DNA of 64,000 nt from Bisbaumannia sp015645095 (GTDB lineage Bacteria; Pseudomonadota; Gammaproteobacteria; Pseudomonadales; Halomonadaceae), in NCBI GenBank assembly GCA_036871055.1, contig CP141893.1, positions 2,418,001 through 2,482,000 on the forward strand. Direction: 5' to 3'. Position numbers and translations under genes: made by a program. Under the pieces are notes generated by a model. That model made no database searches. It worked only from the letters and a program-made list of their open reading frames with translations, and was not told the origin of the DNA. Shown piece after piece: positions 25,184 to 33,341 of the stretch. The number at the start of each line of letters is the position of its first letter. Position 1 is the stretch's first letter.

Positions 25184-26004
25184 TGCAACGGATCGGTGAT
25201 GCCCCGGCGGTGCGCCGGGGACTGATTGGCGCCGCCCTGGTTCTCTCGGCGCTCTTCCTGCTGCTGCCCCTGGTGGCCATCTTCGCCCAGGCCTTCACCC
25301 AGGGCATGGGCGTCTTCTGGGCCAATGTCAGCGACCACTACACGCTACGCGCCATCGGCCTGACGCTCTTTATCACCGTGCTGACGATTCCCGTCTGCCT
25401 GGTGTTCGGCGTGGCCCTGGCCTGGCTGGTGACCCGCTTCAGCTTCCCGGGGCGGCGCCTGCTGCAGACCCTGATCGATATCCCCTTCGCCGTGTCGCCG
25501 GTCGTGGCGGGGCTGATCTACCTGCTGCTCTACGGCCGCAACGGCTGGGTCGGTGGCTGGCTGGATGGCCACGACATCCAGCTGATGTTCGCCTGGCCGG
25601 GGATCCTGATGGTGACCATCTTCGTCACCTGCCCCTTCGTGGCCCGGGAGCTGATCCCGCTGATGCAGGCCCAGGGTTCCCGGGAAGAGGAAGCGGCGGT
25701 GACCCTGGGCGCCTCCGGCGCCACCATCTTCCGCCGGGTGACCCTGCCCAATATCCGCTGGGCGCTGCTCTACGGGGTGATCCTCACCAATGCCCGGGCG
25801 GTGGGCGAGTTCGGCGCCGTCTCGGTGGTCTCCGGGGCCATCCGCGGCCAGACCAATACCCTGCCGCTGCACCTGGAGCAGCTCTACCAGGACTACAACA
25901 CCGTGGGCGCCTTCGCCAGTGCTGCGTTACTGGCCCTGATCGCCCTGTTCACGCTGGCCGCCAAGGCCGGCCTGGAATGGCGCGCCGCGCGCCGGGAGGC
26001 TTGA
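25183..26004 (+). CDS. cysW: Sulfate ABC transporter permease CysW
   Basis: 273 residues, polytopic. EAA loop EEAAVTLGASGATIFRRVTLPNI, and the CysW-type ending AVGEFGAVSVVSGAIRGQTNTLPLHLEQLY. Second channel subunit of the sulfate importer. The start overlaps the cysT stop by one base; cysA follows within 2 bp of the stop. Confidence 0.94.
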   Translation: MQRIGDAPAVRRGLIGAALVLSALFLLLPLVAIFAQAFTQGMGVFWANVSDHYTLRAIGLTLFITVLTIPVCLVFGVALAWLVTRFSFPGRRLLQTLIDIPFAVSPVVAGLIYLLLYGRNGWVGGWLDGHDIQLMFAWPGILMVTIFVTCPFVARELIPLMQAQGSREEEAAVTLGASGATIFRRVTLPNIRWALLYGVILTNARAVGEFGAVSVVSGAIRGQTNTLPLHLEQLYQDYNTVGAFASAALLALIALFTLAAKAGLEWRAARREA

Positions 26005-26006
26005 TC

Positions 26007-27104
26007 ATGGGCATTCGCCTGAGCCAAATCGCCAAGACCTACGGCCGTCCGGGCACGCCCCGGGCCCTGGAGCCCATCGACCTGGAGATCGCCAGCGGCG
26101 AACTGGTGGGCCTGCTGGGTCCCTCCGGCTCCGGCAAGACCACCTTGCTGCGGATCATCGCCGGCCTCGAGCAGGCCGACCGCAACCCGGCCGGCACCAT
26201 CCACTTCGGCAGCCGCGACGTCACCGACGTGCATGTGCGGGACCGGCGCATCGGCTTCGTCTTCCAGCACTACGCGCTGTTCAAGCACATGACGGTGTTC
26301 GACAACGTGGCCTTCGGCCTCACCGTGCAGCCGCGCAAGAGCCGCCCCTCGAGCGGCGAGATCCGCACCCGGGTGCACCAATTGCTGGAGATGGTGCAGT
26401 TGGAACGCTTCGCCAAGCGCTACCCGGCGGAGCTCTCCGGCGGCCAGCAGCAGCGGGTCTCCCTGGCCCGGGCCCTGGCCCTGCGCCCCGAGGTACTGCT
26501 GCTCGACGAACCCTTCGGTGCCCTGGACGCCAAGGTACGCCAGGACCTGCGCCGCTGGCTGCGCCACCTGCATGACGAGCTGAACTTCACCAGCGTCTTC
26601 GTCACCCACGACCAGGAGGAGGCCCTGGAGCTCTCCGACCGGGTGGTGGTGATGAGCGATGGCCGCATCGAGCAGATCGATGCCCCCGCGGACCTCTATC
26701 GGGCCCCGGCCAACCGCTTCGTCTTCGAGTTCCTGGGCGACGTCAATCGCCTGGAGGGCGAGGTGCGCGACGGCGTGCTGACCTGCGGCGAGGCCCGCCT
26801 GGCGGTCGACCTGCCCGAGGGGCCCCAGGAGCTGCTGCTGCGTCCCCATGAGCTGAGCCTGGACGCCGCCCCCAGTGCCACCGCCCACCTGCCGGTGACG
26901 GTCACCGCCGTGGTGCCGGTGGGCGCCGAGGTGCGCGTCGAGCTGGCCGCCGACTGGCTCGCCGAGCCCTGGCTCGCCACCATCGGCCATGGCGATTTCG
27001 AGCGCCTCGACGTCAGGCGCGGCCAGCGCCTCCATGCCCGGCCCCAGCGCTGGCACCGCTTCGGCGCCGAGGACCGGCCGGCGGCCAAGCCCAGCCTGGC
27101 CTGA
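26007..27104 (+). CDS. cysA: Sulfate/thiosulfate ABC transporter ATP-binding protein
   Basis: 365 residues. Walker A GPSGSGKT (38-45), Q-loop in FVFQHYALFKHM, signature LSGGQQQRVSLARAL, Walker B VLLLDEPFGALDAKVR and the switch His in VTHDQEEALELSD; the C-terminal TOBE-like domain follows about residue 240. It energises CysT/CysW. The start at 26007 has GGGAGG upstream and agrees with the beginning of the ABC domain. Confidence 0.95.
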   Translation: MGIRLSQIAKTYGRPGTPRALEPIDLEIASGELVGLLGPSGSGKTTLLRIIAGLEQADRNPAGTIHFGSRDVTDVHVRDRRIGFVFQHYALFKHMTVFDNVAFGLTVQPRKSRPSSGEIRTRVHQLLEMVQLERFAKRYPAELSGGQQQRVSLARALALRPEVLLLDEPFGALDAKVRQDLRRWLRHLHDELNFTSVFVTHDQEEALELSDRVVVMSDGRIEQIDAPADLYRAPANRFVFEFLGDVNRLEGEVRDGVLTCGEARLAVDLPEGPQELLLRPHELSLDAAPSATAHLPVTVTAVVPVGAEVRVELAADWLAEPWLATIGHGDFERLDVRRGQRLHARPQRWHRFGAEDRPAAKPSLA

Positions 27105-27441
27105 GTCGATAACAGCCGGCAGTTGAAGAGGCCCGGGGCTAACCTGGGGGCAGGCCTTCGCGGGGCGCGGTAAACCCCTCCCTGGGCGCTACTTTTGCCC
27201 TGCTTCGCTCTCGCATCCTGCTCCGCTCACAGGGCCGGGGCTGGCCATCCATGGCAAGCCCGTTCGGAGCAGTGCTCCTCACCCATGGCAAAAAACCCCC
27301 GCTCCGCCCTGCCCCCAGCGCCCCTTAGCCATGCCAGCTACGAAGTCTTATTCGGGGCATCCATCGCTTTCCAGGCGCGGCACCCGCCCCCTATACTCGC
27401 CTCGGCATCCCGCCGAGGCGTTGTTATTGGAGACCCGTCCT
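27105..27441. other. 337-bp gene-free region between cysA and the YajG-like gene
   Basis: Mostly occupied by dispersed repeat copy B. The remaining roughly 100 bp before the lipoprotein gene carry its likely promoter (TATACTC at about 27392-27398 is a possible -10). No open frame of interest was seen. Confidence 0.5.
27134..27325. repeat. Dispersed palindromic repeat, copy B (inverted, long form)
   Basis: Reverse orientation: begins GGGGCTAACCTGGGGGCAGG, contains CCCCTCCCTGGGCGC, ends CCTGCCCCCAGCGCCCC. It has an extra central palindromic block around GGCCATCCATGGCAAGCCCG, similar to copy C but absent from the shorter copies. Confidence 0.85.
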
Positions 27442-28068
27442 ATGCCCAGCCCTAAGCCCAGCCCGAAGTCCAGTCCTAAGCCCAGCCCCATGCTCCGACT
27501 CCAGGCCCTGGCCCTCGGGCTCTTCGCCTTGTTGCTGGCGGGCTGCACCAGCCCCCACTACCTGCAGGTGGACCCCCGGGTCAGCGCCGAGCTGCCGCGC
27601 AGCGGCCAGGGCCAGGCGGTGGCGGTGCATGTGGTGGACGGCCGCGACAGCGAGGTGCTGGGTACCCGCAGCGGCGCCGAGATGTCCGCCGCCACCATTA
27701 CCGTGCATGCCCACGAGCTGGTGCCCAAGCTCCAGGCCCAGGCCGAGGAGGCGGTGCGCCAGATGGGCTTCAGCCCCACGCGCCAGGTCGATGGCACCCC
27801 GCGGCTGACCCTCACCCTGATGCGCCTGGACTATGCCCGTGGCGACGGCGTGCCGGTCCTCGGCGAGGCGGTACTGGAGGCGGTCTTCCAGGCCGAGGCG
27901 GTCAACGCCGGCACCACCTATACCGGCACCTATACCTCGCGACGTACCCAGAGCTATGCCCTGCGCCCCAGCCGCGAGGCCAATACCCAGATGGTCAACG
28001 AACTGCTCAGCGACGGCCTCAACCGCAGCTTCCGGGACCCGGAGCTGGGTGCCCTGCTGGCCCGCTGA
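27442..28068 (+). CDS. YajG-like outer-membrane lipoprotein
   Basis: 208 residues. A lipoprotein signal peptide ends in the lipobox LLAGC, so the mature Cys is acylated. The body resembles the YajG family (DGRDSEVLGTRSG, then TLTLMRLDY and a C-terminal segment with MVNELLSDGLNRSF). The function of the family is unknown. The start at 27442 has GGAG nine bases upstream but adds an odd N-terminal stretch of PSPK repeats before the signal peptide; the Met at 27490 (MLRLQALAL) would give a more normal signal peptide but has no ribosome site. Confidence 0.78.
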   Translation: MPSPKPSPKSSPKPSPMLRLQALALGLFALLLAGCTSPHYLQVDPRVSAELPRSGQGQAVAVHVVDGRDSEVLGTRSGAEMSAATITVHAHELVPKLQAQAEEAVRQMGFSPTRQVDGTPRLTLTLMRLDYARGDGVPVLGEAVLEAVFQAEAVNAGTTYTGTYTSRRTQSYALRPSREANTQMVNELLSDGLNRSFRDPELGALLAR

Positions 28069-28090
28069 TCACCTGCGCTAACACCACCAT

Positions 28091-28131
28091 AAAAACGCCA
28101 AGGGGCGCCTATGAAGGCGCCCCTTGGCGTT
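28091..28131 (-). terminator. Rho-independent terminator in the convergent gap
   Basis: A 16-bp perfect stem (28094-28109 with 28116-28131, loop TATGAA), with TTTTT on the minus strand side. It suits the small DUF6435-like gene transcribed leftward; the lipoprotein gene converges on it. Confidence 0.88.
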
Positions 28132-28148
28132 GGTGCATTGAGCAAGGC

Positions 28149-28319
28149 TCAAGCCTGGCGAAGGGCCTGGAGCTCCTGACGCAGGGCCTCGGCCTCCTCG
28201 GTCAGGCGCGCATTGGCGCGCATATCGCCATTTCGGGAAGCCTCCATGGCCTCGGTCAGCTTGCGCTCATAGGCCCGGAGCAAGCGCTTACTGGGGTCTC
28301 GCTTGAAGAGTCCGAACAT
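28149..28319 (-). CDS. Small DUF6435-like protein
   Basis: 56 residues: MFGLFKRDPSKRLLRAYERK at the start, then an Ala/Glu/Arg-rich helical part ending ELQALRQA. The FKRDP-K-L pattern followed by a roughly 40-residue charged helix with EAMEASRNGD resembles the DUF6435 family of short cytoplasmic proteins with no known function. GGGAG lies nine bases upstream of the ATG and a strong terminator follows, so it is a self-contained unit. Its promoter region carries three TGTACAAG motifs. The family call is from memory and moderately sure; that it is a real gene is well supported. Confidence 0.75.
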   Translation of the reverse strand: MFGLFKRDPSKRLLRAYERKLTEAMEASRNGDMRANARLTEEAEALRQELQALRQA

Positions 28320-28344
28320 GGTGGTATCTCCCGAGTCATCGATT

Positions 28345-28405
28345 CTTGTACAAGATAAGGCAAAATCCTGTACAAGAAAAGTCGACTCGGGGATATTTGT
28401 ACAAG
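28345..28405 (-). promoter_or_regulatory. Three TGTACAAG boxes upstream of the DUF6435-like gene
   Basis: CTTGTACAAG (28345-28354, a perfect palindrome), CCTGTACAAG (28367-28376) and TTTGTACAAG (28396-28405). The first two start 22 bp apart, about two helical turns. They lie between the tpm stop and the small gene, consistent with a multi-site operator for the latter. TGTACA-containing sites are known for some MerR-type (LitR/CarH class) regulators, but no regulator gene is adjacent. Confidence 0.55.
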
Positions 28406-28424
28406 GCTTGTCTCACCAGGGCGG

Positions 28425-29063
28425 TCAATAAGGCCCTCTGCGCTTCAGCGACCAGACGCTCTCGCGGAAGCCATTGGCCTCCGGCTCGGCATCGTCCAGG
28501 TGCCGCAGCTCGAAGTTGGCGCCGAACAGGCGCTCCACCTCCTCGGCCTCGACGCTGAAGGGCGGCCCAGCCCGGTCCGGGCGAGTCAGGCTGACCAGCA
28601 GTCCCCGGCTACCCGGCGACATCAGTTGGGCAAGATGGAAGGCATAGCGCTGGCGGGTCGCCTCCGGCAGGGCGATCAGGGCGGCGCGATCATAGAAGGC
28701 GCCCACCTCCGCGGCCTGGGGCAGATGAAAGTGGAAGAAGTCGCCACACCAGAGCTCCACGCTGCCCTGGCGAGTGACCTCGAAATCACCCTGGCGATAG
28801 CGGGACGCCGGCCCCTCGCCCTCGGCCACGAACTGGCCGATTGCCTCGCTGGCCAGCTCGATGCCCAGCACCGGATGCCCCTGCTCGGCCAGCCAGCGCA
28901 TGTCCAGGCTCTTGCCACACAGCGGCACCAGCACCTTGGTGGCCGCGGGTACGCCGAGCCTCGGCCAGTAACGCACCAGCGCCGGATGCGCCGCCTCGCG
29001 GTGAAAGCCGATCCGACCTTCCCGCCAGCGCGCCAACCATTCGTTTTCCTGAACGCTATCCAT
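28425..29063 (-). CDS. tpm: Thiopurine/tellurite S-methyltransferase (TPMT family)
   Basis: 212 residues, usual bacterial TPMT length. The N-terminal W-x-x-x-W-R-E-G-x-I-G-F-H pattern (WLARWREGRIGFH) and VPLCGKSLDMRWLAEQGH with the SAM site are diagnostic, as is DRAALIALP. The enzyme transfers methyl from SAM to thiopurines and, in bacteria, to selenite or tellurite oxyanions, giving volatile products. Single gene on the minus strand; its upstream region holds the palindromic repeat copy C. Confidence 0.93.
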   Translation of the reverse strand: MDSVQENEWLARWREGRIGFHREAAHPALVRYWPRLGVPAATKVLVPLCGKSLDMRWLAEQGHPVLGIELASEAIGQFVAEGEGPASRYRQGDFEVTRQGSVELWCGDFFHFHLPQAAEVGAFYDRAALIALPEATRQRYAFHLAQLMSPGSRGLLVSLTRPDRAGPPFSVEAEEVERLFGANFELRHLDDAEPEANGFRESVWSLKRRGPY

Positions 29064-29115
29064 TGGTCCTCAACCTCTTTGAATCTCTGGTCAAACTAGC
29101 GAAACCAGAGTCACG

Positions 29116-29325
29116 GAGGGGCGCTGGGAGCAGGCCTTAGCGAAGCGTCTTTTTCCAGGGGTGAGGAGGATTCCTCCGAACGGGTAGGCCATGGATGGCC
29201 TACCCCGGCCCTGCAAGCGAAGCAGGATTGCGTAGCTTCGCAGGAAAAAGTCGAGCGCCCAGGGAGGGGTTCACAGCGTCTTCGCGTGGGTCCGGCCTTC
29301 CGGGCCTGTCCCAGGGTAGCCCCGG
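29116..29325. repeat. Dispersed palindromic repeat, copy C (long form)
   Basis: Begins GAGGGGCGCTGGGAGCAGG, contains the core GCGCCCAGGGAGGGGTTCAC and ends CCCAGGGTAGCCCCGG. It includes the inner palindrome GGGTAGGCCATGGATGGCC and a second inverted pair around GCGAAGCAGG, making it about 100 bp longer than copies A and D. Together with tpm's promoter it fills the 288-bp gap. Confidence 0.85.
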
Positions 29326-29351
29326 TTCTCTAGTAGCCCAGTACCTGACAC

Positions 29352-29975
29352 TTAGAACCAGCGATCGCGCTTCTTGCGACGCCGCGGCAGATGGGGAACG
29401 ATCAGCCCCACCAGCAGGCCGGCACCGGCCACCCCACCCCCGTAAAGGAAATAGCGCAGCAGCAGATCCTCCTCCTGGGTATCCAGGCGCGCCTGCAGTT
29501 CGCGCACCCGGCGCTGGGCCTCGGTCACCTGGCCATCCAACTGGTGGTTGCGCCCTTCCAGCTCGGCGATCCGCGCCTCGCGCACCTCCAGGGTCTCGGT
29601 CATCCCGGAGACTCGCCGCTCCCACTGCTCGTTGATGCCATCGAGCTCCGCGGTCAGCTCGTCCACGCGGCTCTCCAGCGCCGGCAGGCGAACCCGGTCG
29701 CTGGGCGACTCCTGCAGCTCGCTGGTCAACACCCAGACCGCATTGCCATTGGCGTTGATCACCCGGGTGTAATTGCCGCTGCTCTCCAGGGCACGCACCG
29801 GTTCACCGGCGGTGAGGGTGCCGACGATGCGGTAGCCATCGGTGGGCCCGCTGCGCACGAAGGTGCTGAGTTCATCGGTGACCCAGTGGGTCGGATCTTC
29901 TACGGCCTGCACCTGACTGGAGAGGCTCAGGCCTCCCAGCACCAGGCCCATGATCAAGGGGTTGAATTGTTTCAT
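29352..29975 (-). CDS. SH3-domain membrane protein (YgiM/TIGR04211-like)
   Basis: 207 residues. N-terminal signal peptide (about 1-24, ending VQAVED), a bacterial SH3 domain (residues about 28-95, with WVTDELSTFVRSGPTDGYRIVG), a coiled coil (about 100-170: LESRVDELTAELDG ... ELQARLDTQEEDL) and one C-terminal membrane helix (LLLRYFLYGGGVAGAGLLVGLIVP) followed by a basic tail. This matches the YgiM architecture, an inner-membrane protein with periplasmic SH3 and coiled coil; its function is not established. The start at 29975 is chosen because the signal peptide begins there. Confidence 0.88.
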   Translation of the reverse strand: MKQFNPLIMGLVLGGLSLSSQVQAVEDPTHWVTDELSTFVRSGPTDGYRIVGTLTAGEPVRALESSGNYTRVINANGNAVWVLTSELQESPSDRVRLPALESRVDELTAELDGINEQWERRVSGMTETLEVREARIAELEGRNHQLDGQVTEAQRRVRELQARLDTQEEDLLLRYFLYGGGVAGAGLLVGLIVPHLPRRRKKRDRWF

Positions 29976-30032
29976 AGCTCTGCCGTCGTGATGGGCTCGG
30001 GTAGCACAGCGGCCCCGCCCCAGGCGATCTTC

Positions 30033-30065
30033 GACAGGCTCGGCGACTCCCTCGCCGAGCCTGTC
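30033..30065 (-). terminator. Hairpin between the DUF1820 and SH3-protein genes
   Basis: A 13-bp perfect inverted repeat, GACAGGCTCGGCG / CGCCGAGCCTGTC with a 7-nt loop, lies downstream of the DUF1820 gene on the minus strand. It lacks a T-run. Confidence 0.5.
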
Positions 30066-30190
30066 CCACTCGGATTGCCATCCACAGCTTCTGTGGATAA
30101 GTCTTGGGAAAACCCTTCGCGAAGAGTTCGTATCCGGCATCGGCGCTGCGATCCCTACAAATCGATCACTTTTTGACCGAAGGCGGGGCC

Positions 30191-30520
30191 TTACTCCTCA
30201 CCGCGGGGTGGCCAGCTCATGGGGCGCGGAAACTCCGCCACCTTGCCTTCGGCCTTGACCGCCTTGGCCACGCCCCCGCGCTCCACTTCATCGATACGTA
30301 CGATGGAATTCAAGGGGATATAGCTACGATTGACTCCCTCGAAGGTGCGCCGCAGCTTGTCGCTGGAGGGATCCACCACCAGCTTGGAGGCATCCTCGAA
30401 GACCAGCTCCTCCACCTCGATAAAGCCCCACAGCTCGCTCTGGAAGATCTCCCGTGCGTAGAGCTCCCAGACCTCACCCTGATTATGGAATACCACGCGA
30501 TAGATCGGCTTTGACGCCAT
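30191..30520 (-). CDS. DUF1820 family protein
   Basis: 109 residues: MASKPIYRVVFHNQGEVWEL, YAREIFQSELWGFIEVEELVF, then IPLNSIVRIDEVE. This is the DUF1820 pattern, a short cytoplasmic protein widespread in gammaproteobacteria, without a known function. Its start at 30520 is divergent from miaB, and this gene pairing is often conserved. The ribosome site is weak. The C-terminus is Pro/Arg-rich. Confidence 0.85.
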   Translation of the reverse strand: MASKPIYRVVFHNQGEVWELYAREIFQSELWGFIEVEELVFEDASKLVVDPSSDKLRRTFEGVNRSYIPLNSIVRIDEVERGGVAKAVKAEGKVAEFPRPMSWPPRGEE

Positions 30521-30790
30521 AGTGACTCTGTTCGACCTCAGTTGACCGCCTCGCCGGTGGACAGACACGCCCGCCGGACCGTGACCGGCAAGAATATCAT
30601 AGCCACGCCCGCATCGAACCCGGCACGAACGGGGCTGACCTCGTCGCCATGCCGAGGGGCGCTGGCTCCTGCCCGAACGGGTGCGTATAATCGGCGCCCA
30701 GACAATCACGCTAGGCCGCAAGGCCCCTCCTGTTATAGACCCCAAACCGGTGACGGAAACGTCGGGCCACGTGCCGCGACCCTGATTCTT

Positions 30791-32134
30791 ATGGCGAAGA
30801 AACTCTTCATCAAGACCCACGGCTGCCAGATGAACGAGTATGACTCCGCGCGCATGGCGGATCTGCTCGGCGAGTCGCACGACCTGGAACTGACCGACGA
30901 CGAGACCCAGGCAGACGTGATCCTGCTCAACACCTGCTCGATCCGCGAAAAGGCCCAGGAGAAGGTCTTCCATCAACTGGGGCGCTGGAAGAAGCTCAAG
31001 GAGAGCAACCCGGAGCTGGTGATCGGCGTCGGTGGCTGTGTGGCCAGCCAGGAGGGCGAGGCGCTGCGCAAGCGGGCCCCCCATGTGGACATGGTCTTCG
31101 GCCCCCAGACCCTGCACCGGGTCCCGGCGATGCTCGACTCCCGCCGACAGAACCAGATCTCGGTGGTGGACGTCACCTTCCCGGAGATCGAGAAATTCGA
31201 TCACCTGCCCAAGCCCAGCTCCGACGGCGCCACCGCCTTCGTCTCGGTGATGGAAGGCTGCTCCAAGTACTGCACCTTCTGCGTGGTGCCCTACACCCGT
31301 GGCGAGGAGGTCTCGCGCCCCTTCGAGGCGGTGATGGACGAGGTGATCCACCTGGCCGACCAGGGCGTGCGCGAGATCAACCTGCTGGGCCAGAACGTCA
31401 ACGCCTACCGGGGCGAGAACCAGCTCGGCGACGAGATCGACCTGGCCGAGCTGATCGCCTGCGTGGCGGCGGTGGAAGGCATCGACCGCATCCGCTTCAC
31501 CACCTCCCACCCGGTGGAATTCTCCGACAGCCTGATCGAGGCCTACGGCGAGATCCCCGAGCTGGTCAGCCACCTGCACCTGCCGGTGCAGTCCGGCTCC
31601 GACCGCATCCTGGCGGCCATGAAGCGCGGCCACGGCGTGGAGGAGTACGTGGAGAAGATGGAGCGGATCCGCGACCTGCGCCCGGACATCAGCTTCTCCT
31701 CGGACTTCATCATCGGCTTCCCCGGCGAGAGCGACGACGACTTCGAGGCCACCATGGACCTGATCCATCGCATCGGCTTCGATCACTCCTTCAGCTTCGT
31801 CTACTCGGCGCGCCCCGGCACCCCGGCGGCCAGCCTCGACGACGACACGCCGGAGAGCGTCAAGAAGCAGCGCCTGGCGATCCTCCAGGAGCGCATCAAC
31901 CAGCAGGCGATGCAGATCAGCCGGCGCATGGTGGGCAGCACCCAGCGCATCCTGGTCACCGGTTTCTCGCCCAAGGACCCGGGCCAGCTCTCCGGGCGCA
32001 CCGAGAACAACCGGGTGGTCAACTTCCGCGCCGCCAACCCCATGGAACTGATCGGCTACTTCGTCGACGTGGAGATCACCGAGGCACTGCCCAACTCCCT
32101 GCGTGGCGAGCTGGCCTCCCCGGCGCGCTACTGA
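30791..32134 (+). CDS. miaB: tRNA-2-methylthio-N6-dimethylallyladenosine synthase
   Basis: 447 residues. Radical-SAM methylthiotransferase modifying A37 of tRNAs that read UNN codons. The auxiliary cluster cysteines are C12, C49 and C83; the radical-SAM cluster is C157-x3-C161-x2-C164 (CSKYCTFC), the same numbering as E. coli MiaB. A TRAM domain closes the protein. The start at 30791 aligns with the conserved N-terminus MAKKLFIKTHGCQMN although no good ribosome site precedes it; frames upstream are not conserved. A terminator-like hairpin follows. Confidence 0.97.
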   Translation: MAKKLFIKTHGCQMNEYDSARMADLLGESHDLELTDDETQADVILLNTCSIREKAQEKVFHQLGRWKKLKESNPELVIGVGGCVASQEGEALRKRAPHVDMVFGPQTLHRVPAMLDSRRQNQISVVDVTFPEIEKFDHLPKPSSDGATAFVSVMEGCSKYCTFCVVPYTRGEEVSRPFEAVMDEVIHLADQGVREINLLGQNVNAYRGENQLGDEIDLAELIACVAAVEGIDRIRFTTSHPVEFSDSLIEAYGEIPELVSHLHLPVQSGSDRILAAMKRGHGVEEYVEKMERIRDLRPDISFSSDFIIGFPGESDDDFEATMDLIHRIGFDHSFSFVYSARPGTPAASLDDDTPESVKKQRLAILQERINQQAMQISRRMVGSTQRILVTGFSPKDPGQLSGRTENNRVVNFRAANPMELIGYFVDVEITEALPNSLRGELASPARY

Positions 32135-32197
32135 CCGCCCCGGCGGCGTCTTGCGGCCCCACTGCGGAGCCCGACTCCAGGGCCGCACCCAGGCATT

Positions 32198-32221
32198 GCC
32201 CCGGCACCGTCCGGGGCTTTA
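32198..32221 (+). terminator. Terminator between miaB and phoH
   Basis: GCCCCGG-CACCGT-CCGGGGC followed by TTTAA, 64 bp after the miaB stop and 38 bp before phoH. The short T-run suggests partial termination, allowing both read-through and a separate phoH transcript. Confidence 0.65.
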
Positions 32222-32258
32222 AGCTCATCGCATTCCCCCTGCCAAGGACCCTCTGCTC

Positions 32259-33341
32259 TTGAGCCAACACAGTTCCCAGGCCAATCGCATCATCACCCTC
32301 AACCTCGAGCCCAACGACCCGCTGCGCCTGGCCAATCTCTGCGGCCAGCGCGACGAGCACCTCAAGCTGGTGGAATCCCGCCTCGGGGTGACCCTGCGCA
32401 ACCGCGGCAACACCTTCCAGCTGGCCGGCCCCGGCGCCCGGGTCAAGGCCGCCGCCAATGTGCTCGAGCACCTCTACCGGGAGGCCGAGGTCGACGAGCT
32501 GTCGCCGGACACCGTGCACCTCTTCCTGCAGGAGTCGGGCCTCGAGGCCCTGGAAGAGGACGAAGGGAGCCTGGACGACCAGGAGGTGCTGCTGCGCACC
32601 CCCAAGGTGGTGATCAAGCCCCGCGGCCAGAACCAGCAGGGCTATGTGTCGAGCATCCGCAACCACGATATCAACTTCGGTATCGGCCCGGCCGGGACCG
32701 GCAAGACCTACCTGGCGGTGGCCGCGGCGGTGGAGGCCCTCAACCAGCAGCAGGTGCGGCGCATCCTGCTGGTACGCCCGGCGGTAGAGGCCGGCGAAAA
32801 GCTCGGCTTCCTGCCCGGCGACCTGGCCCAGAAGATCGACCCCTACCTGCGCCCGCTCTATGACGCCCTCTACGAGATGCTCGGCTTCGAGCAGGTAGGC
32901 AAGCTGATCGAGCGCCAGATCATCGAGATCGCGCCACTCGCCTACATGCGCGGCCGTACCCTCAACAATTCCTTCATCATCCTCGACGAGAGCCAGAACA
33001 CCACCCGCGAGCAGATGAAGATGTTCCTGACCCGGATCGGCTTCGGCTCCACCGCGGTGATCACCGGCGACGTGACCCAGGTGGACCTGCCCCGGGGCCA
33101 GAGCTCGGGGCTGATCCAGGTCCTCGAGGTGCTCAAGGGCACCGCCGGTATCGGCGTGACCCACTTCGCCGCCAAGGACGTGGTGCGCCACCCCATGGTG
33201 CAGCGGATCATCGAGGCCTATGACCGCTTCGAGGCGGAGCAGGAGGCCGAGGAGCGCGCCCGCAAGGAGGCCCGCCGCGAGGCCCGGGAGCGCCAGCAGG
33301 CCGGCCAGGCCAGTGACAAGGCCGGGGATGCCGACCAATGA
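32259..33341 (+). CDS. ybeZ: PhoH-like ATPase (YbeZ)
   Basis: 360 residues. An N-terminal KH-like region is followed by a P-loop: Walker A GPAGTGKT (143-150) and Walker B FIILDESQNT. YbeZ-type PhoH proteins act with YbeY in RNA metabolism, with a putative RNA helicase/nuclease role. It starts with TTG at 32259, supported by AAGGA 10-11 bases upstream and by the position of the conserved domain. The end overlaps ybeY by ATGA. Highly charged Glu/Arg/Ala tail. Confidence 0.93.
   Translation: MSQHSSQANRIITLNLEPNDPLRLANLCGQRDEHLKLVESRLGVTLRNRGNTFQLAGPGARVKAAANVLEHLYREAEVDELSPDTVHLFLQESGLEALEEDEGSLDDQEVLLRTPKVVIKPRGQNQQGYVSSIRNHDINFGIGPAGTGKTYLAVAAAVEALNQQQVRRILLVRPAVEAGEKLGFLPGDLAQKIDPYLRPLYDALYEMLGFEQVGKLIERQIIEIAPLAYMRGRTLNNSFIILDESQNTTREQMKMFLTRIGFGSTAVITGDVTQVDLPRGQSSGLIQVLEVLKGTAGIGVTHFAAKDVVRHPMVQRIIEAYDRFEAEQEAEERARKEARREARERQQAGQASDKAGDADQ

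Noticed and set aside
28110..28131. Terminator at 28091-28131 assigned to the YajG-like gene
   Set aside because: The T-run is on the minus strand, so it fits the small leftward gene better; the lipoprotein gene may end through the same stem but without a U-tract.
30191..32188. A 665-codon minus-strand frame running from opposite miaB into the DUF1820 gene
   Set aside because: Only its last 109 codons (DUF1820) have a family pattern; the rest is antisense to miaB.
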